From Atherix ibis (Eukaryota > Arthropoda > Insecta > Diptera > Athericidae), in contig OY282609.1 in NCBI GenBank assembly GCA_958298945.1, forward strand, positions 16,102,326-16,166,325: a stretch of DNA of 64,000 nucleotides. The letters run 5' to 3'. Of this stretch, positions 46,340-57,680 are shown piece after piece. Made by a program: the position numbers and the translations under genes. Each line of letters starts with the position of its first letter. The first letter of the stretch is position 1. The notes under the pieces are model-generated. The model ran no database searches and was not told the DNA's origin. It worked only from the letters and a program-made list of their open reading frames with translations.

Positions 46340-49300
46340 TTAATCTTCCAAATCCACATCCATTAATTCGGCTGTAATTTGTTTATTTTTTTCCGGACTT
46401 CTTTGCGTTGTTGTTGATATAGAAATCTCCTGTTGATTAGTTAACAGATACTTTTGATTGGTATCTTTTTCGGAATTTTGTTGCAATCTGTAGAGCTGCT
46501 GAAGTTGATTCAATGCTGATTCTGATATCAGCGGAACCGTTTGAATATTCATACTTGGTCTAATATCATTTGATCCCTTAACTCGAGATTGTTGTAATTT
46601 CTGTTTGGTTGTTGTTTTGTGCATATGATTTGACCAGCCACTAAGCCAACTTGATGCCTCTTCGTTGAGAGGTTTTTTCGGTGATGCAGAATTAAAATCA
46701 CTTGGTTTGACATTTCTTTTACTAGTTGATGCTGCTGAATTACCACCAATCGGACGTGTTTCTGTTTGTGGTCCAAGTTCTAGCATTACTTGAAAATCGG
46801 CATGCTCCCCTAAACGAAAACCGAAACCAATACGAGAATCGGTTCCTTAAATGGTTCATTATGAAGAATAAATTTTTAATTAATAATTTGGATTAAATTC
46901 AGCAAATTATATTTTATGCAAATTTTGATTAGAACCTTTTTTTATTGGTGGTATATTCGAATAGACCAATGAAAGTATAGATGGCAATTCCTGGGGTACT
47001 ATCAACGCTTGACTGTCTGTAAAAATAAGTAAAATTTATAAATTAACAAGAAAACATATTATTTTTTTTAATTAAATTTAAATGTCATCTACAATAATTA
47101 CATATAATTTGTAACAGGCCGATTTTTTAAAGAAATGTAGTGGAAAACACCCATCGATATCTCTCCAAGGATGAGATAATTTATTTTATAATTTCTAAAG
47201 ATCTTGAGGCCCCATTACCCTTCCAAACGTCGATGGGTGGTGAATGGTAGGGTCGGAGTGAACAGTTCTTTTGCTAAAGAATTAGGATTGTACGAATAGA
47301 ATTTTTTATACTAGCAGAAGATGTACAGTTTACGAATAAAGGGAAAAATAAGGTCACAGTGGTTAATAGTGTTTCGAACATAAACAATAATAATAACAAT
47401 TTTTCAAAGCATTCGAAATTGAACGGTTTGGATTCGATTGGAATTGAAATGTTCGGTCGAACCCCAAAGTTCAAATGAAAACAAATTCAATAAGCTTTTT
47501 GATATTTTGAAATACTCGTACCACCTTGATCAAAAAGTTGGCGCTCCCATCGTTCCGATTTGAGTTCTGTTTTTTTTGTTAAGTTGGTACATCTGTTGTT
47601 GATATTCCCTCTTAATCTTAACGTCATAGCTTGACATTTGCAAAAGTTACGTAGCCAATCTATCTCTGTGTGTGTTGGCGATTTTTTACAATTTTAGAAA
47701 TGGATTTAAATTTGCAACAACGAACTTGTATTAAATTTTGCGTAAAAAAACGGATTTAATGGTGCGCGAACATTGGAAATGTTGGAAAAGTGTTTCGGCA
47801 ACGTTCTCTAAAGAAAACGGTCATTTACCAGTGGCACGAGCGGTTCAAAAGTGGTCATGAGTCAATAGCAGTGGCAGACCATCGACATCGAAAACCGACG
47901 GAAACATTGATAAAGTAAAAGAAATGTTGATAGCGGAGCACTTGAACATTGCCTATGGATCCGTTCAAGACATTTTGGTTAATGATTTGTGTTTCCGTCG
48001 TGTAGCAGCAAAGTTGGTGCCAAAAGACCTCAATTTCATGCAAAAAAGAGATCGTGTTGACGTCGCAAACGCCATGATTTCAAAAGGATCATTATTGGAG
48101 ACGAGACGTGGGTTTATGAGTACGACACGCAATCCAGACATCAGGCAAGTGAATGGAGTTCACGAAATGAGCCGAGACCAAAAAAACCACGTCGTTTTCA
48201 GTCAAAAAAGAAGGCAATGTTCACGGTTTTCATGGATTATAACGGTGTAGTGCATCATGAATTTTTGCCAGAAGGCCAGACAGTAAACAAAGAGTATTAT
48301 TTGGGCGTTATGAGACGTTTGCGTGAAGCAATTCGGCGAAAGAGACCAGAATTGTGGGCAGAAAACTCGTGAATTTTGCACCATGATAACGCACCGTCGC
48401 ACAGTGCCATTATTATTCGTAATTTTTTGACGAAAACTGCAACAAATACCATCCAACAACCACCGAATTCATCTGATTTGGCTCCCTGTGACTTCTTTTT
48501 GTTCAATCGAGTTAAAAAAAACCATTACGTGGAACGCGTTTCCATTACTTCCTCTCAACCGCCGAGAGGAAGTAATGGAAAAATCGCAGGAAGCCAATAG
48601 CAGGGAAAAAACTAGTCGAGGCAGCGGTAAACCGTTGTATTAGACTAGCCAGTGGAGCACATCGGACATCTCCGGTGGAATCCATACTGATAGAGACTGG
48701 TCGAAAACCTATTTTTCTCTATCTTCACAAAGCCCGCCTAAGTTTAATTTATAAAAACCTATGCCTTCCAAATTATCCACTCCACACTTTAATAAAATAC
48801 ATTATCATCTCCCCCAGCTAAAAAAAAGAATTCATCATCGCTATCCTTATTAACATCCCACCTTGAAAGCAATTCATCCATCCTCGCCCTCGATTTCCAA
48901 ACTTCCCTTCCACACCCAGATTGGAAACCGTGGTTAGGAGCAAAGTTGAAAGTGACTGCTTCTCTTGACAGGTTAAAGAAGGCTAGAACTGATCCATCCA
49001 CATATAGGAAATTTTTCCTTGAACAGTTGGACGGATTAAAAGATCATCGACTGTTGTTCACTGATGCCGCCGCTGATTGTCTTTTGCGGTTGTCAAACTT
49101 CTTGGCTGCAGCACCCGCACACTATGTTGTGGAATCTTCCCTTATAGGGCAGCTCCATATTACGGGGAGCTGTGGGCCATCAAAACAGCAATTGAAATTG
49201 CGAAAAATATGCCCAGCCAACGGAGGGCTGGTATTTTTAGCGACAGCCTTGTGACCCATCGAGTACTTCGAGCAATTTGTCGTATCCTACTTAGCAATAG

Positions 49301-52300
49301 GAGTGTCGAGTTGCAATGGATGCCGGGGCATGTGGGAATTGTGGGTAATGAAAGTGCTGACAAGTTGGCTGGAGAAACACTCCGTCGGCCAGTGATCACA
49401 GTCATTCCCAATCTGCCTCTCCTACTGACAGAATGGCAACTAACACCTTTAGCCATCCGCAGACACGATGACTGGACCAATAGCGACACTTTTTTGTCAA
49501 CTCATTTGAGAACCACTAACAAACCAGTGTATTCAACATCCATACCGAAATTCTGGGGGCCAAAGCTTCTCAGTATCCGGATTGGACATACTGCTCTTAC
49601 CCATAACTTCCTTTTCGGCAACACCAATCGTCCCTTCTGCCAATCCTGTGGCACCCAGTTCTCTATCATCCATATTCTACAGGAATGCCACATAACCAAG
49701 AACTACTTTGCGAGCAGGATTCCTCCTGATATGGAGCTCCTCGACCCAACAACTTCATTCCCTAGTCCCCTATTTAAACTTCTACCACATACTAATCTGC
49801 TCCACAAAATATAACAAAATTCTTAATATTCCATACCACTAACCACAGACCAGTCTCTCTCAGATGATTTCCCACACGTACTACGAAGTCGCCAAATGGT
49901 CTCACGGTCGTGGCGCTTTGAAGGGGCCCCTGGCACATGTCCAAGGGACCTTACAAACAAACAAACAAAATGTTTCGTGGATTGGATCAAGCGCTGCCAT
50001 AAGTGTGTTAAAGTCGATGGGGATTACTTTGAAGGGGGCAATATAGATTAAGATGAATAAACTTGCATTTTTAATTTTCTGAATAAATTCCGGTAACTTG
50101 ATCAAGGTGGTGAATTCAAATAAAAAAAAAACTTCTTTTTTGATTAGCACGAAAAATTGGTAAATATTTACCAAAGAAATTTTTTTTTTAATTTGGTTAA
50201 TTTTATTATTTCTCATTGTATCGTGACACAACCTTTGCTTTAAAAGTATGTTATTTTTATGATATGCTAAAATAATATTTTCGCAATTGTTTATCGTTTA
50301 GGTCAGGCCATCGTAAAAAACTTTTTAAAAAAAATACAAACTCAAAATTGTTTCTCGTAAGATTAATACTCGAATGTTGGCGATTGCGGATACGGACAAT
50401 ATTATGGGGGGCCTATTAATTATTCAAGCCAAGTACGTGTATGCTCCTCGGATTGATACTTTGTTGAATTTCGGAAAGTTTTAATTTTCAACGAAAGTGT
50501 TTAGTACTTTTTTATTTAAATGCACATATACGAGTATGTATGTATATTTTTTTTTTAAATTTATTTCATATTCATGTTAAAAGCATTATTAAATAAGCAG
50601 AGATGAAGTTAAAACAATTGATGCGTAGTTAATGGCACGTATGTGCTGAGTACTTGAAAGGTAATAATTTAAAATGAATTCACCGACGACAGACAGGTGG
50701 ATTGGTAAATACAAAGTAAATATTAAATAATATACTTCCAAAGATATTTTTATCAGAAATTTCATATACTTTAACTACAGAAAAAGAGAGATACTTGAAG
50801 TATATATTACTGTCAATTTTCTTTCATTAAAATTTTCTGTTAGTTTTTGCTTCCCACTTTCTATTAGTATAATCTTCATTATTTTCAAATGGAATTCTTA
50901 AATGCGATGATGATGACTATTGTTGATATTTATCTTTAAAAAGGTTTCTTTTACATATTTTTCGAAATTATTAATAATATGAATGTCGAAAGGGAAAGTG
51001 CACTAATATTACTCCCATTTCATGGATCACTTAAACATATAATTCCAAACATGAATAATTCACTTTTATTATTATCATTTTAAGCTAATCTAAACTTCCA
51101 CTACATATTAAAATATTTCGTTTTCGATTAGCATTGAAAATTAGTGAATCTTTTATATCGGTTAATATTTTTGCCAAATGGTGCATAAATTGAATCTTTT
51201 GGAACATAAATCAGCATCCAAAATATCATATCCCTTAAGTAAAGAGACTTTATTCCATAAATTAATTAATTATTAACATCAAGTAATAAATTTGAATTTT
51301 TTTTGTAAATTTTTCTTTTAATATTTTGCTTATATTTTTTCTCATTAATATAATATTAGTATTCATATATCCAAATATCCTCCTCTTAAAAAATTTTTAT
51401 GTAATACCACAAAAATATTTAAAAATAAAAACTTTAATTAAAATATTAAATATGTCCAATTTCTTTGTTTATAAACAGAAACTTCGCTGTTGTAATCCTA
51501 AAAACATCAAATGGCAACCATTCATTTATTTATGTCTATCTGTAGAGTAACCAATAAATACATGCCTGACACACTCTTAAGTATTATAAATGTTCCGATT
51601 TTTGCACAAATAATGTTACGTACGATATCATCAGGTCAGTTCAATGCAAAATGTTTTGGGGTTTTTTTTTAAATCAACTTCCTACCGTTTATAATATTGT
51701 ATGAGTGTCCTTGTAACACATCAAAAACTAGAAGGTCATGACTTCAAAATATTCGTCAAAATGAAGATAAACGAGAAAAAAATAAATAAATCGTTGGACA
51801 TTTCCATATATTGTAGTAGTAGTAGTAGTAGTAGTAATAGTAGATCAATGAATTTTCATCTAAAAAGCGTCTAATATTATCATTGATTCGTATTGTTGTA
51901 AGGTATTTCAAGGCTAGTTCAATCAATATATTTAATGTTTAATTATTTCGAATTAGTTATTTCCTTTATTTTGATATGCATTTATTTGATTTGTTAGTTT
52001 TTCTAATACAATTTATTATCACGTTATAAGCACGTTCCAATTCACTTATCCTTATAATAAAATTTTAAATTTTTTGCATAAAAATTTCAATGGGTTTCAC
52101 TTTAAAGGAGTGTTAGTGTAATCCAATTATTAAAAGGGATTATCCAATTTTAAACTTTAATTTTTATATAATTTTCTATTGCTTAAATCCTGCCATAATG
52201 CATAACATATAAGGTCTACTCAAAAAGTATCGCAAATTTTTAATTTCTGTGAGTTGAGTATATTCGATTTTTGAACATGTCAATCTGAAAATAAAGAAGA

Positions 52301-55300
52301 GGAGACTGTTACCATTAATTCTGACCGCTATGACCGCATGAAAACCCGAAACTTTTTTTAGCCTAAACTTGAAGATTGGATTAATTTTAGATTTATTGCA
52401 TGAAAAGTTCTTAGGACGCATAAATAATTTCAAGATTTGCCAAGATGTCAAATTTTTCAAACACTTAAGCATTTATAAACAGTCTGAAATGTGCGAAAAA
52501 TAATCAAGAATTTCCTTAAAAGAATCGAGTCCTGCCAGGACTTGTGATTACCATTTGATTAATGTTATATTTTATATATACGATGTCTGTTCAAAAAGTA
52601 TCGTGAATTTTGAATTTTTGCAGGCTACATATATTCCATTTTAGATTTTTTGTGGCGTTATGTTGGTACTCATGTCTCTCACTTATGCTGACAAGTTCGG
52701 CCATTTTGAATGTTCAGTTAATTTTTTACAGCTGCTTTGCTTGCACGTGTTTTGGCTCGTCTTCGATTTTTGCTCAATTTCGATCAAAAACAACATCGCA
52801 TTTACATTGCTAAGGAGCTTTTGGACTCTGTCCGCGATGACCCAAATTTGCTCTAGAGGGTCATAACTGGTGACGAATAATGGGTTTATGATTATGACGT
52901 AGAAACCAAAGCTCAATCATCCCAATGGAAGCTGCCGTACGAGCCAAGACCGAAAAACTTTGCGCGCCAAGTTCGGTCGAATGTGAAGATTTTGCTTACA
53001 GTTTTCTTCGATTTCAGGAACATGGTGCATCATGATTTCTTACCACAGGGTAGAACGGTTAATAAGGAATATTACCTGCAAGTTATGCGCAAGTTGCGCT
53101 AAGCAATCCGCCAGAAAAGTTCGGATTTATGGAAGAAAAAAAATTGGATTTTGCCATTTTTAGCCAAAAACAACACACTAATAATGCCGTAGCCACCGTA
53201 TTCCCCAGATCTGGCCACCTGTGACTATTTCTTGTACCCGAAACTGAAGAGCCCCATGAAAGGTTGACGCTATGCTACGATTGAAGAGATAAAGTCGGCA
53301 TCGGAGGAGATTCATGAATAAATAAATAATTTAAAAAAAAAAATAAAAAAAATCAGCGATACTTTTTGAACAGACCTCGTATAACGTTATTCAAATAATT
53401 GCCTTCTTTTTGCAGAACTCGATTCTTCTGAAGTAATTTTTAATGACTTTTTTATATTACTTTACTTATTTTAAAATTTCTTTTTTAAAATTAAACATTT
53501 TTTTCTTAGTCTATATCAATAAAAATTTGTACAAAAAGGTAACTTTCAAAAAATTCAGTTACGTCTTTCTTCTCTCATTAATTAAATTATTAAATAAGTA
53601 CTCCAAGGCTAGTTAGTGTCTATTTAAATTAATTTTTTTATATGCATTTTTATCAGACCAATTATAATTGTGAAAAGTTTGCTTGTTTTATGTTTTTTTT
53701 CTTCATTTTGTTATTATTTCAAATAATTTTTTATTACGGAAATATAAATTCCAAGTGCCACGATATTAAAGATCATTTAAAGGTGACAGGATGTCCTAAC
53801 CCATATTCTCAAACTTCACCTCGTGATATCAGAGGGCAAGGAATAGTAGATTATTGCCGAGGTCTAATATTTTAATAAAGACGATTTCATATATATTTTT
53901 TTAAATTTTCCATTAAAAATACTTGAAATAAACTAATTGCTTCTGAGATTTTTTGAGATCCAAGAAAATTAATTTTGCACAATAACTCATCAGCTCTGTA
54001 CTTGTGGTATCAGTTGTTCAGGTAGGATTTAACTTCTCCGCATTTATAAATAACAATTTTTCAGAACATATTAGAAAAAAATATAGGGCCTATCAGTATT
54101 ATAAGAAAATGAACCATTTACAGAAGATCTTTCCTAAACTTCGGAAACTAAAGTTAAATAAAATATACTTAAAAATCGGATTTCGCTTAAATTTAAGTTT
54201 TTAGTGTGTTTTTTTTAACATTACTTTCCGAATCTTAATGAAGAAAATTTGTATTTCAAATTTTCTTTATTAAGATTCGGAAAGTCGAAGGTCATTCAAA
54301 TGGTAACAGCGATACTTGTTTTAAAACTAGATACTTTTAAGGCAATTTTTTATGAGTTTTTCGCACATTTTTCGCACCCCATAGAAAAAAGCTCAACGAC
54401 GTTCCAATCTTACAATCTTGGAGGCCACTCACTACTTTGACATGACCAAATCTTGAAATTACGTATCCTGGGAGCCTTACACGCAATAAATAATAATAAT
54501 TTATTTATTTCGTTAAGAAACTATTTATAAAACATAGTAAATTTTATCATTTAGATATTAAAATAATTCGATAAATAATTAAAAAAAATAAAGTACAAAA
54601 TTTCTATAATAGGAAATTTATCTTTAACATAATTAAAAATTATTTTTTATTTAAAATTTAACTAAATTTGTTACACATTTTAATTTTTTTGGTAATTCAT
54701 TAAATATTTTATATTCGAATCTAAAATTCTGACCATTTCTCAATGAATGGTTTTGTGCAAAATTTACATAATTCCGGTACTAAATGATATTTAATTTTCT
54801 TCTCTGTTTAATACTTAACCAATTTAAAGAATTTACCTTCGAAAATCTGAATGATTCTTTATTTATTTTTAAAATTATTCGCATTGCTTTTTTTTAGTAA
54901 CTTTTGCAACCTGTTCATCATTTCTCTATTGCACATAAAAATAATTGAGCAGATCTCAACATTTATTGTACGAGGTCTGTTCAAAAAGTATCGGGAATTT
55001 TGAATTTCCGCGGGTTCCGTATATTCGAAACACGTGCAAACAAAGCAGCTGTCAAAAATTAACTTAACATTCAAAATGGCCGAACTTGTCGGCATAAGTG
55101 AGAAATATGAGTACCAACCTAACGCCACAAAAAACCGAACCCAAATTCAAAATTCGCGATACTTTTTGAACAGACCTCGAATATCTTAATTGCGCTCACA
55201 TACAAAATATCCTTTCTTATCTTACTGAAAAAATTACTTTTTTTTGCAAATATAATCAATAAGTGGTTTAATAAGGGCAAAATTTGGCTTGTGGTAATCA

Positions 55301-57486
55301 CATGTGCTCCAGATTAGAATCTTCAAGTTTATTTTTTTAAATAACATCCATGCGGTAATAGCGCTCAGAATTGGACGGCAACTGTTTCTCCTTCTTTATT
55401 TAAAAAAAAAAATACAAACCAATAACACTTTAAGACCAAAATACACTTTTAGAAGATAGAATGGCTACTCCAGAGTTACATTTTCAACGTGTTTTTTTTT
55501 ATTCAAAAATGATCTCGATCGTAAAACTGAAATTAAACAATAAATCTCATCTTATATGACACATATTAATTGACAACTGTCAAATTGGAAGGGCTGTACT
55601 TTCCGAAGTACGAACTATGGATAACCCTGTATATATTTATGAAGTATTTCTTTTTCAAAAACATTATTTAAAAAGAATGGTTTTTTTTTTATTTTCAACA
55701 ACAAAAAGAAAATATGTAAATTATAAAAGATCATTTGAAGAAATTACAAAATTACAACAAATTCAATAGTTCGAAATAAATATTGTGTAATTTTTGTAAT
55801 TATTACGTTGAAGGTCTTTTTTTCAAATTTTATGATTCGAAAACTTTTAAACCAAATTAAATTAATAATTGTAAATGCAGTCAATTCGATATCCTTGACC
55901 GTTTTCAGACATTTTATCAATTTAATAATACATGTAACGTTAACTTAGAAGGATATTATTTTTAAAAAAAAAGCTTCTTTTAAATTTCAAATCACGAACT
56001 TTGTACTTTTGGTGGTTTTAGTTAAATTATAATAATTTCCGTATAATATAATAATTTAATAAGATTTTTCATATTTCTTATTATCATGAATGATCGCAAA
56101 AGTTTAATCAATTTCAATTGCAATTTTAAATGGCAACAAGAGAGAAGATAAGTGAATGGATTTAGGTGGAGGTGAGGTACAGTAACTAAACAATGTTTCC
56201 GCTGATATTAATCGCCATCAACAAAAAAAACAAATCTAACAAAATTCAAATACAAAAAGATATCGTAATCGGATCGATCGAATAATGTTAAAAAAATCTG
56301 TTTCATAATACACGCGTATATATACAGGTAGTTACTTTGTACAAATGCGCTTTGTGCCAAGCAATTCGATTTCGCTTTTTTTCACATCACTCATAACACA
56401 AGAGCTTTACCTCGAAAAAAATCCATTACAAGTACAAGTACATTGATTGATTAAGTGAACTTGCACTGTTTTTATTTTCATAATTCGTATAATATAAGAA
56501 ATTCTTTATTAATTGGAATTTTACCTTCGTAATGACATAAGAAGTAAATTTATTTTTTAGTGGTCAGGTGGTGGTCATAATCACTTTTTAACTTACAGTT
56601 TAGAAATAGTATTAAAAATCCAAAAAGTTTAATCATGATGATGCTAGGCTTTTTTTTGGTGGAGGCTGTCTTATTATTGTTACTGATGCTGATATTATTG
56701 TACTCCGTTAAAAACCGAAGAAGAATTGGAAAATGCAAATGTTGGTAGACCAACTAACCGACATATTCAAACTAAATAAGCACAACACCTAAAAAATTTT
56801 CAAACCGTTTCCATCTAGGAATTTCCGAATGATCAGATTTATTAAGATTGCACTGGTTTTTTTCTCACAAATAATTTTCTTTTTACTATTTTTTTCTTGT
56901 TTTTTTTTTAATGAATCACTTCACTTTTATATTAAACATAAAATACGATTACATCCGCCAACGATATGATTGGATAAAAGGATTTTTAGTATAAAATTTC
57001 GATTATTAATTTTCACACAAACTATCAAAATACTGAGAAGTGAGTGATTTTATTTCCATTAAAAGATAAATTATTTCGTTGTTGTTAATTTCTTTGTTGA
57101 ATGTGAATATTTTGTCGAAAATATTGCAAAAATCATATACATTGAGCTGAGACTATTATTGTGTCCGGTTACCCGTCCGCGGAACTTGAATATTAAAACT
57201 AAAAATGAAATCGAAACCCATTCGCGGTACTGCTGACCCTGTTTTTTGATTGTCCACACCAACAGCGAATTTCAATTCGATTCAAGCTTATGCTTATGTT
57301 TGTCCGTCCGCGTCGATATAGTAGTAGTAGTAGTAGTAGTAATAGTCGTAGAATGCTAGTAGTGGAAATGTGTATAAATTGGAAATTGATCGACTCACCA
57401 TCAATAGCGGTGACTACATTGATAATAGCAATGGTTAACTGCTTCGACGATCGCACGAAGCTCTCAGGTAGGCCTCCTTGGAACAT
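46340..57486 (-). CDS. Unrecognised three-exon host gene, 224 aa
   Basis: Exons on the - strand: 57399-57486 (ATG), 46936-47016, 46340-46845 (TAA). Lengths 88, 81 and 506 sum to 675, exactly 225 codons, and every junction is GT..AG in matching phase. The protein begins MFQGGLPESFVRSSKQL, continues TIAIINVVTAIDDSQALIVP, then has a compact-looking stretch (IPPIKKGTDSRIGFGFRLGE and HADFQVMLELGP). It ends in a Ser/Asn/Gln-rich, low-complexity tail closing DVDLED. I see no signal peptide, membrane span or catalytic motif. I do not recognise the family. The 90-base second intron is ordinary; the 10.4 kb first intron (47017-57398) is filled with LINE and mariner DNA. The exons are undamaged, which suggests selection. 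Confidence 0.62.
47115..47480 (-). mobile_element. 3' end of a second Jockey-like LINE
   Basis: The stretch aligns by eye with 15100-15455 of the first LINE: gtggaaaacacccatcgat, aggtcacagtgg with ttaatagtgtttc, and ggtcgaaccccaaagttc occur in the same order. Substitutions and small gaps show it is a diverged copy. It holds only 3' untranslated sequence and the last bases of ORF2. Confidence 0.8.
48539..48581. repeat. 18-bp perfect snapback hairpin in mariner E
   Basis: tttccattacttcctctc, loop aaccgcc, then the exact complement. The right half fits the transposase codons (EEVMEKSQEA); the left half is the inverted extra copy. Confidence 0.88.
48603..49967 (+). mobile_element. 5'-truncated LINE with RNase H domain, inserted in mariner E
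   Basis: From about 48606 the frame reads KLVEAAVNRCIRLASGAHRT and SPVESILIETG, the end of the RT thumb. After broken frames comes an RNase H domain: FTD (49059, first Asp), GELWAIKTAIE (Glu), IFSDSLVTH (Asp) and GHVGIVGNESADKLA (last Asp). It is followed by a Cys/His tail CQSCGTQFSIIHILQECH. An encoded RNase H points to the I/R1/LOA group rather than Jockey. The 3' end is the aacaaacaaacaaaa tract at about 49955-49968. The frame 49077-49814 is open for 245 codons; the upstream part is not. Confidence 0.85.
50112..52200. other. AT-rich intronic DNA, nothing recognised
   Basis: No coding sequence supported. A (TAG)n microsatellite occupies 51814-51843. Confidence 0.6.
52209..52275 (+). mobile_element. 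Mariner group A7, solo 5' end
   Basis: aaggtctactcaaaaagtat and the beginning of the group A leader (gagtatattcgatttttga) only, then group B sequence. Confidence 0.7.
52276..52480 (+). mobile_element. Mariner-like fragment, group B
   Basis: The + strand reads NKEEETVTINSDRYDRMK, then FFSLNLKIGLILDLLHEKFL and a diverged DVxW region, in group B transposase order. The second catalytic motif (WFQQDG) has been deleted between these blocks. Confidence 0.62.
52580..53380 (+). mobile_element. Mariner group A5, internally deleted
   Basis: 801 bases with cgatgtctgttcaaaaagta at the left and the inverse at the right, TA-flanked. Only the leader and a C-terminal two-thirds transposase remain: [19 protein letters not shown] DNA read in the right frame gives KELLDSV, VITGDE (then a stop in place of Trp), VFFDFRNMVHHDFLPQGRT, QVMRKLR followed by stop, and PYSPDLATCDYF. 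The middle motif HHDNAPAH is deleted. The N-terminal deletion joint is the same as in A1. Confidence 0.85.
53642..53875 (+). CDS. Possible small membrane or secreted protein (77 aa), or terminal exon
   Basis: The ORF has a strongly hydrophobic segment (FACFMFFFFILLLFQIIFYY, residues 13-32) and a 45-residue polar tail with three Cys. An AATAAA overlaps the stop region (53874-53879), so a transcript could end here. Alternatively tttttatcag before 53655 is a splice acceptor and this is a last exon. It lies inside the long intron of the - strand gene. No family is recognised; AT-rich codon use weakens the case. Confidence 0.27.
   Translation: MHFYQTNYNCEKFACFMFFFFILLLFQIIFYYGNINSKCHDIKDHLKVTGCPNPYSQTSPRDIRGQGIVDYCRGLIF
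54223..54285. repeat. 28-bp hairpin with one G.U pair
   Basis: actttccgaatcttaatgaa at 54223 pairs with the inverse ending at 54285 around a seven-base loop (gtatttc). In RNA the only non-Watson-Crick position is a G.U wobble if read on the + strand. Confidence 0.88.
54970..55179. mobile_element. Mariner group A6, MITE-sized foldback
   Basis: About 210 bases, TA-flanked, with full group A ends. Inside are only leader pieces: cgcgggttccgtatattcg at the left, and gacaagttcgg/ggtactcat complements toward the right. Both ends derive from the 5' end of the element, so it is a minimal version of the A3/A4 form. No transposase remains. Confidence 0.85.
55318..55420 (-). mobile_element. Mariner-like fragment, group B (short)
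   Basis: The - strand reads NKEGETVAV, then after a frame change ALLPHGCY-region codons corresponding to SERYYRMDV of group B. Short and degenerate. Confidence 0.45.
55421..57315. other. AT-rich intronic DNA, nothing recognised
   Basis: No coding or RNA gene supported. It lies in the first intron of the - strand gene. Confidence 0.55.
57317..57345. repeat. (TAG)n microsatellite
   Basis: Interrupted tagtag tract just downstream (on the - strand) of exon 1; its antisense poly-Leu ORF is an artefact. Confidence 0.9.
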
Positions 57487-57680
57487 GCCAGGCTGCTCAA
57501 CTTGAAACCACCTGAAGTTATCTTGCCGACTTACAAGTTAACTACAAACGAACGAATTAGTAGACGGTATTCAACCGATCAAGCTGCCGACGTCCAACTC
57601 TAACGAGCAAACTTTAAATACAAACACGCGAACAGGTGAATGCTCCAAAACTCTCTCTTTTGCTGCAGCAACGGCAGCAG
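57487..57680 (-). promoter_or_regulatory. Probable 5' UTR and promoter of the three-exon - strand gene
   Basis: This stretch, just upstream of the ATG at 57486, is clearly less AT-rich than its surroundings. On the - strand it has TATTTAAA (57613-57620), a GAGAGAG word of the GAGA-factor type near 57650, and Inr/DPE-like words (TCGTTAG, GGACGTC) below the TATA. The combination is suggestive, not proof. Confidence 0.4.

Larger units (their letters stand above)
47521..50111 (+). mobile_element. Mariner group E, split by a LINE
   Basis: Left end ccaccttgatcaaaaagttg follows TA; right end acttgatcaaggtgg is its inverse. Transposase starts at ATG 47700 (MDLNLQQRTCIKFCVKK) and is scattered over frames: VAAKLVPKDLNFMQKRDRVD, GDETWVYEYD (first Asp), [29 protein letters not shown] (second Asp), SSDLAPCDFFLF (third Asp), EKSQEA. 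It resumes after the LINE with CFVDWIKR and DYFEGG at about 49970-50045. It shares the general plan of group A but has distinct ends. Stops and frameshifts make it dead. Confidence 0.8.

Noticed and set aside
53790..53875. Insulin A-chain-like GIVDYC motif in the small ORF
   Set aside because: The paired CC and the following Cys spacing are absent and there is no B-chain pattern; chance resemblance.
57199..57486. 95-codon ORF with poly-Leu on the - strand
   Set aside because: Only the first 29 codons, before the GTGAGT donor, are kept as exon 1; the rest reads through intron and a TAG microsatellite.
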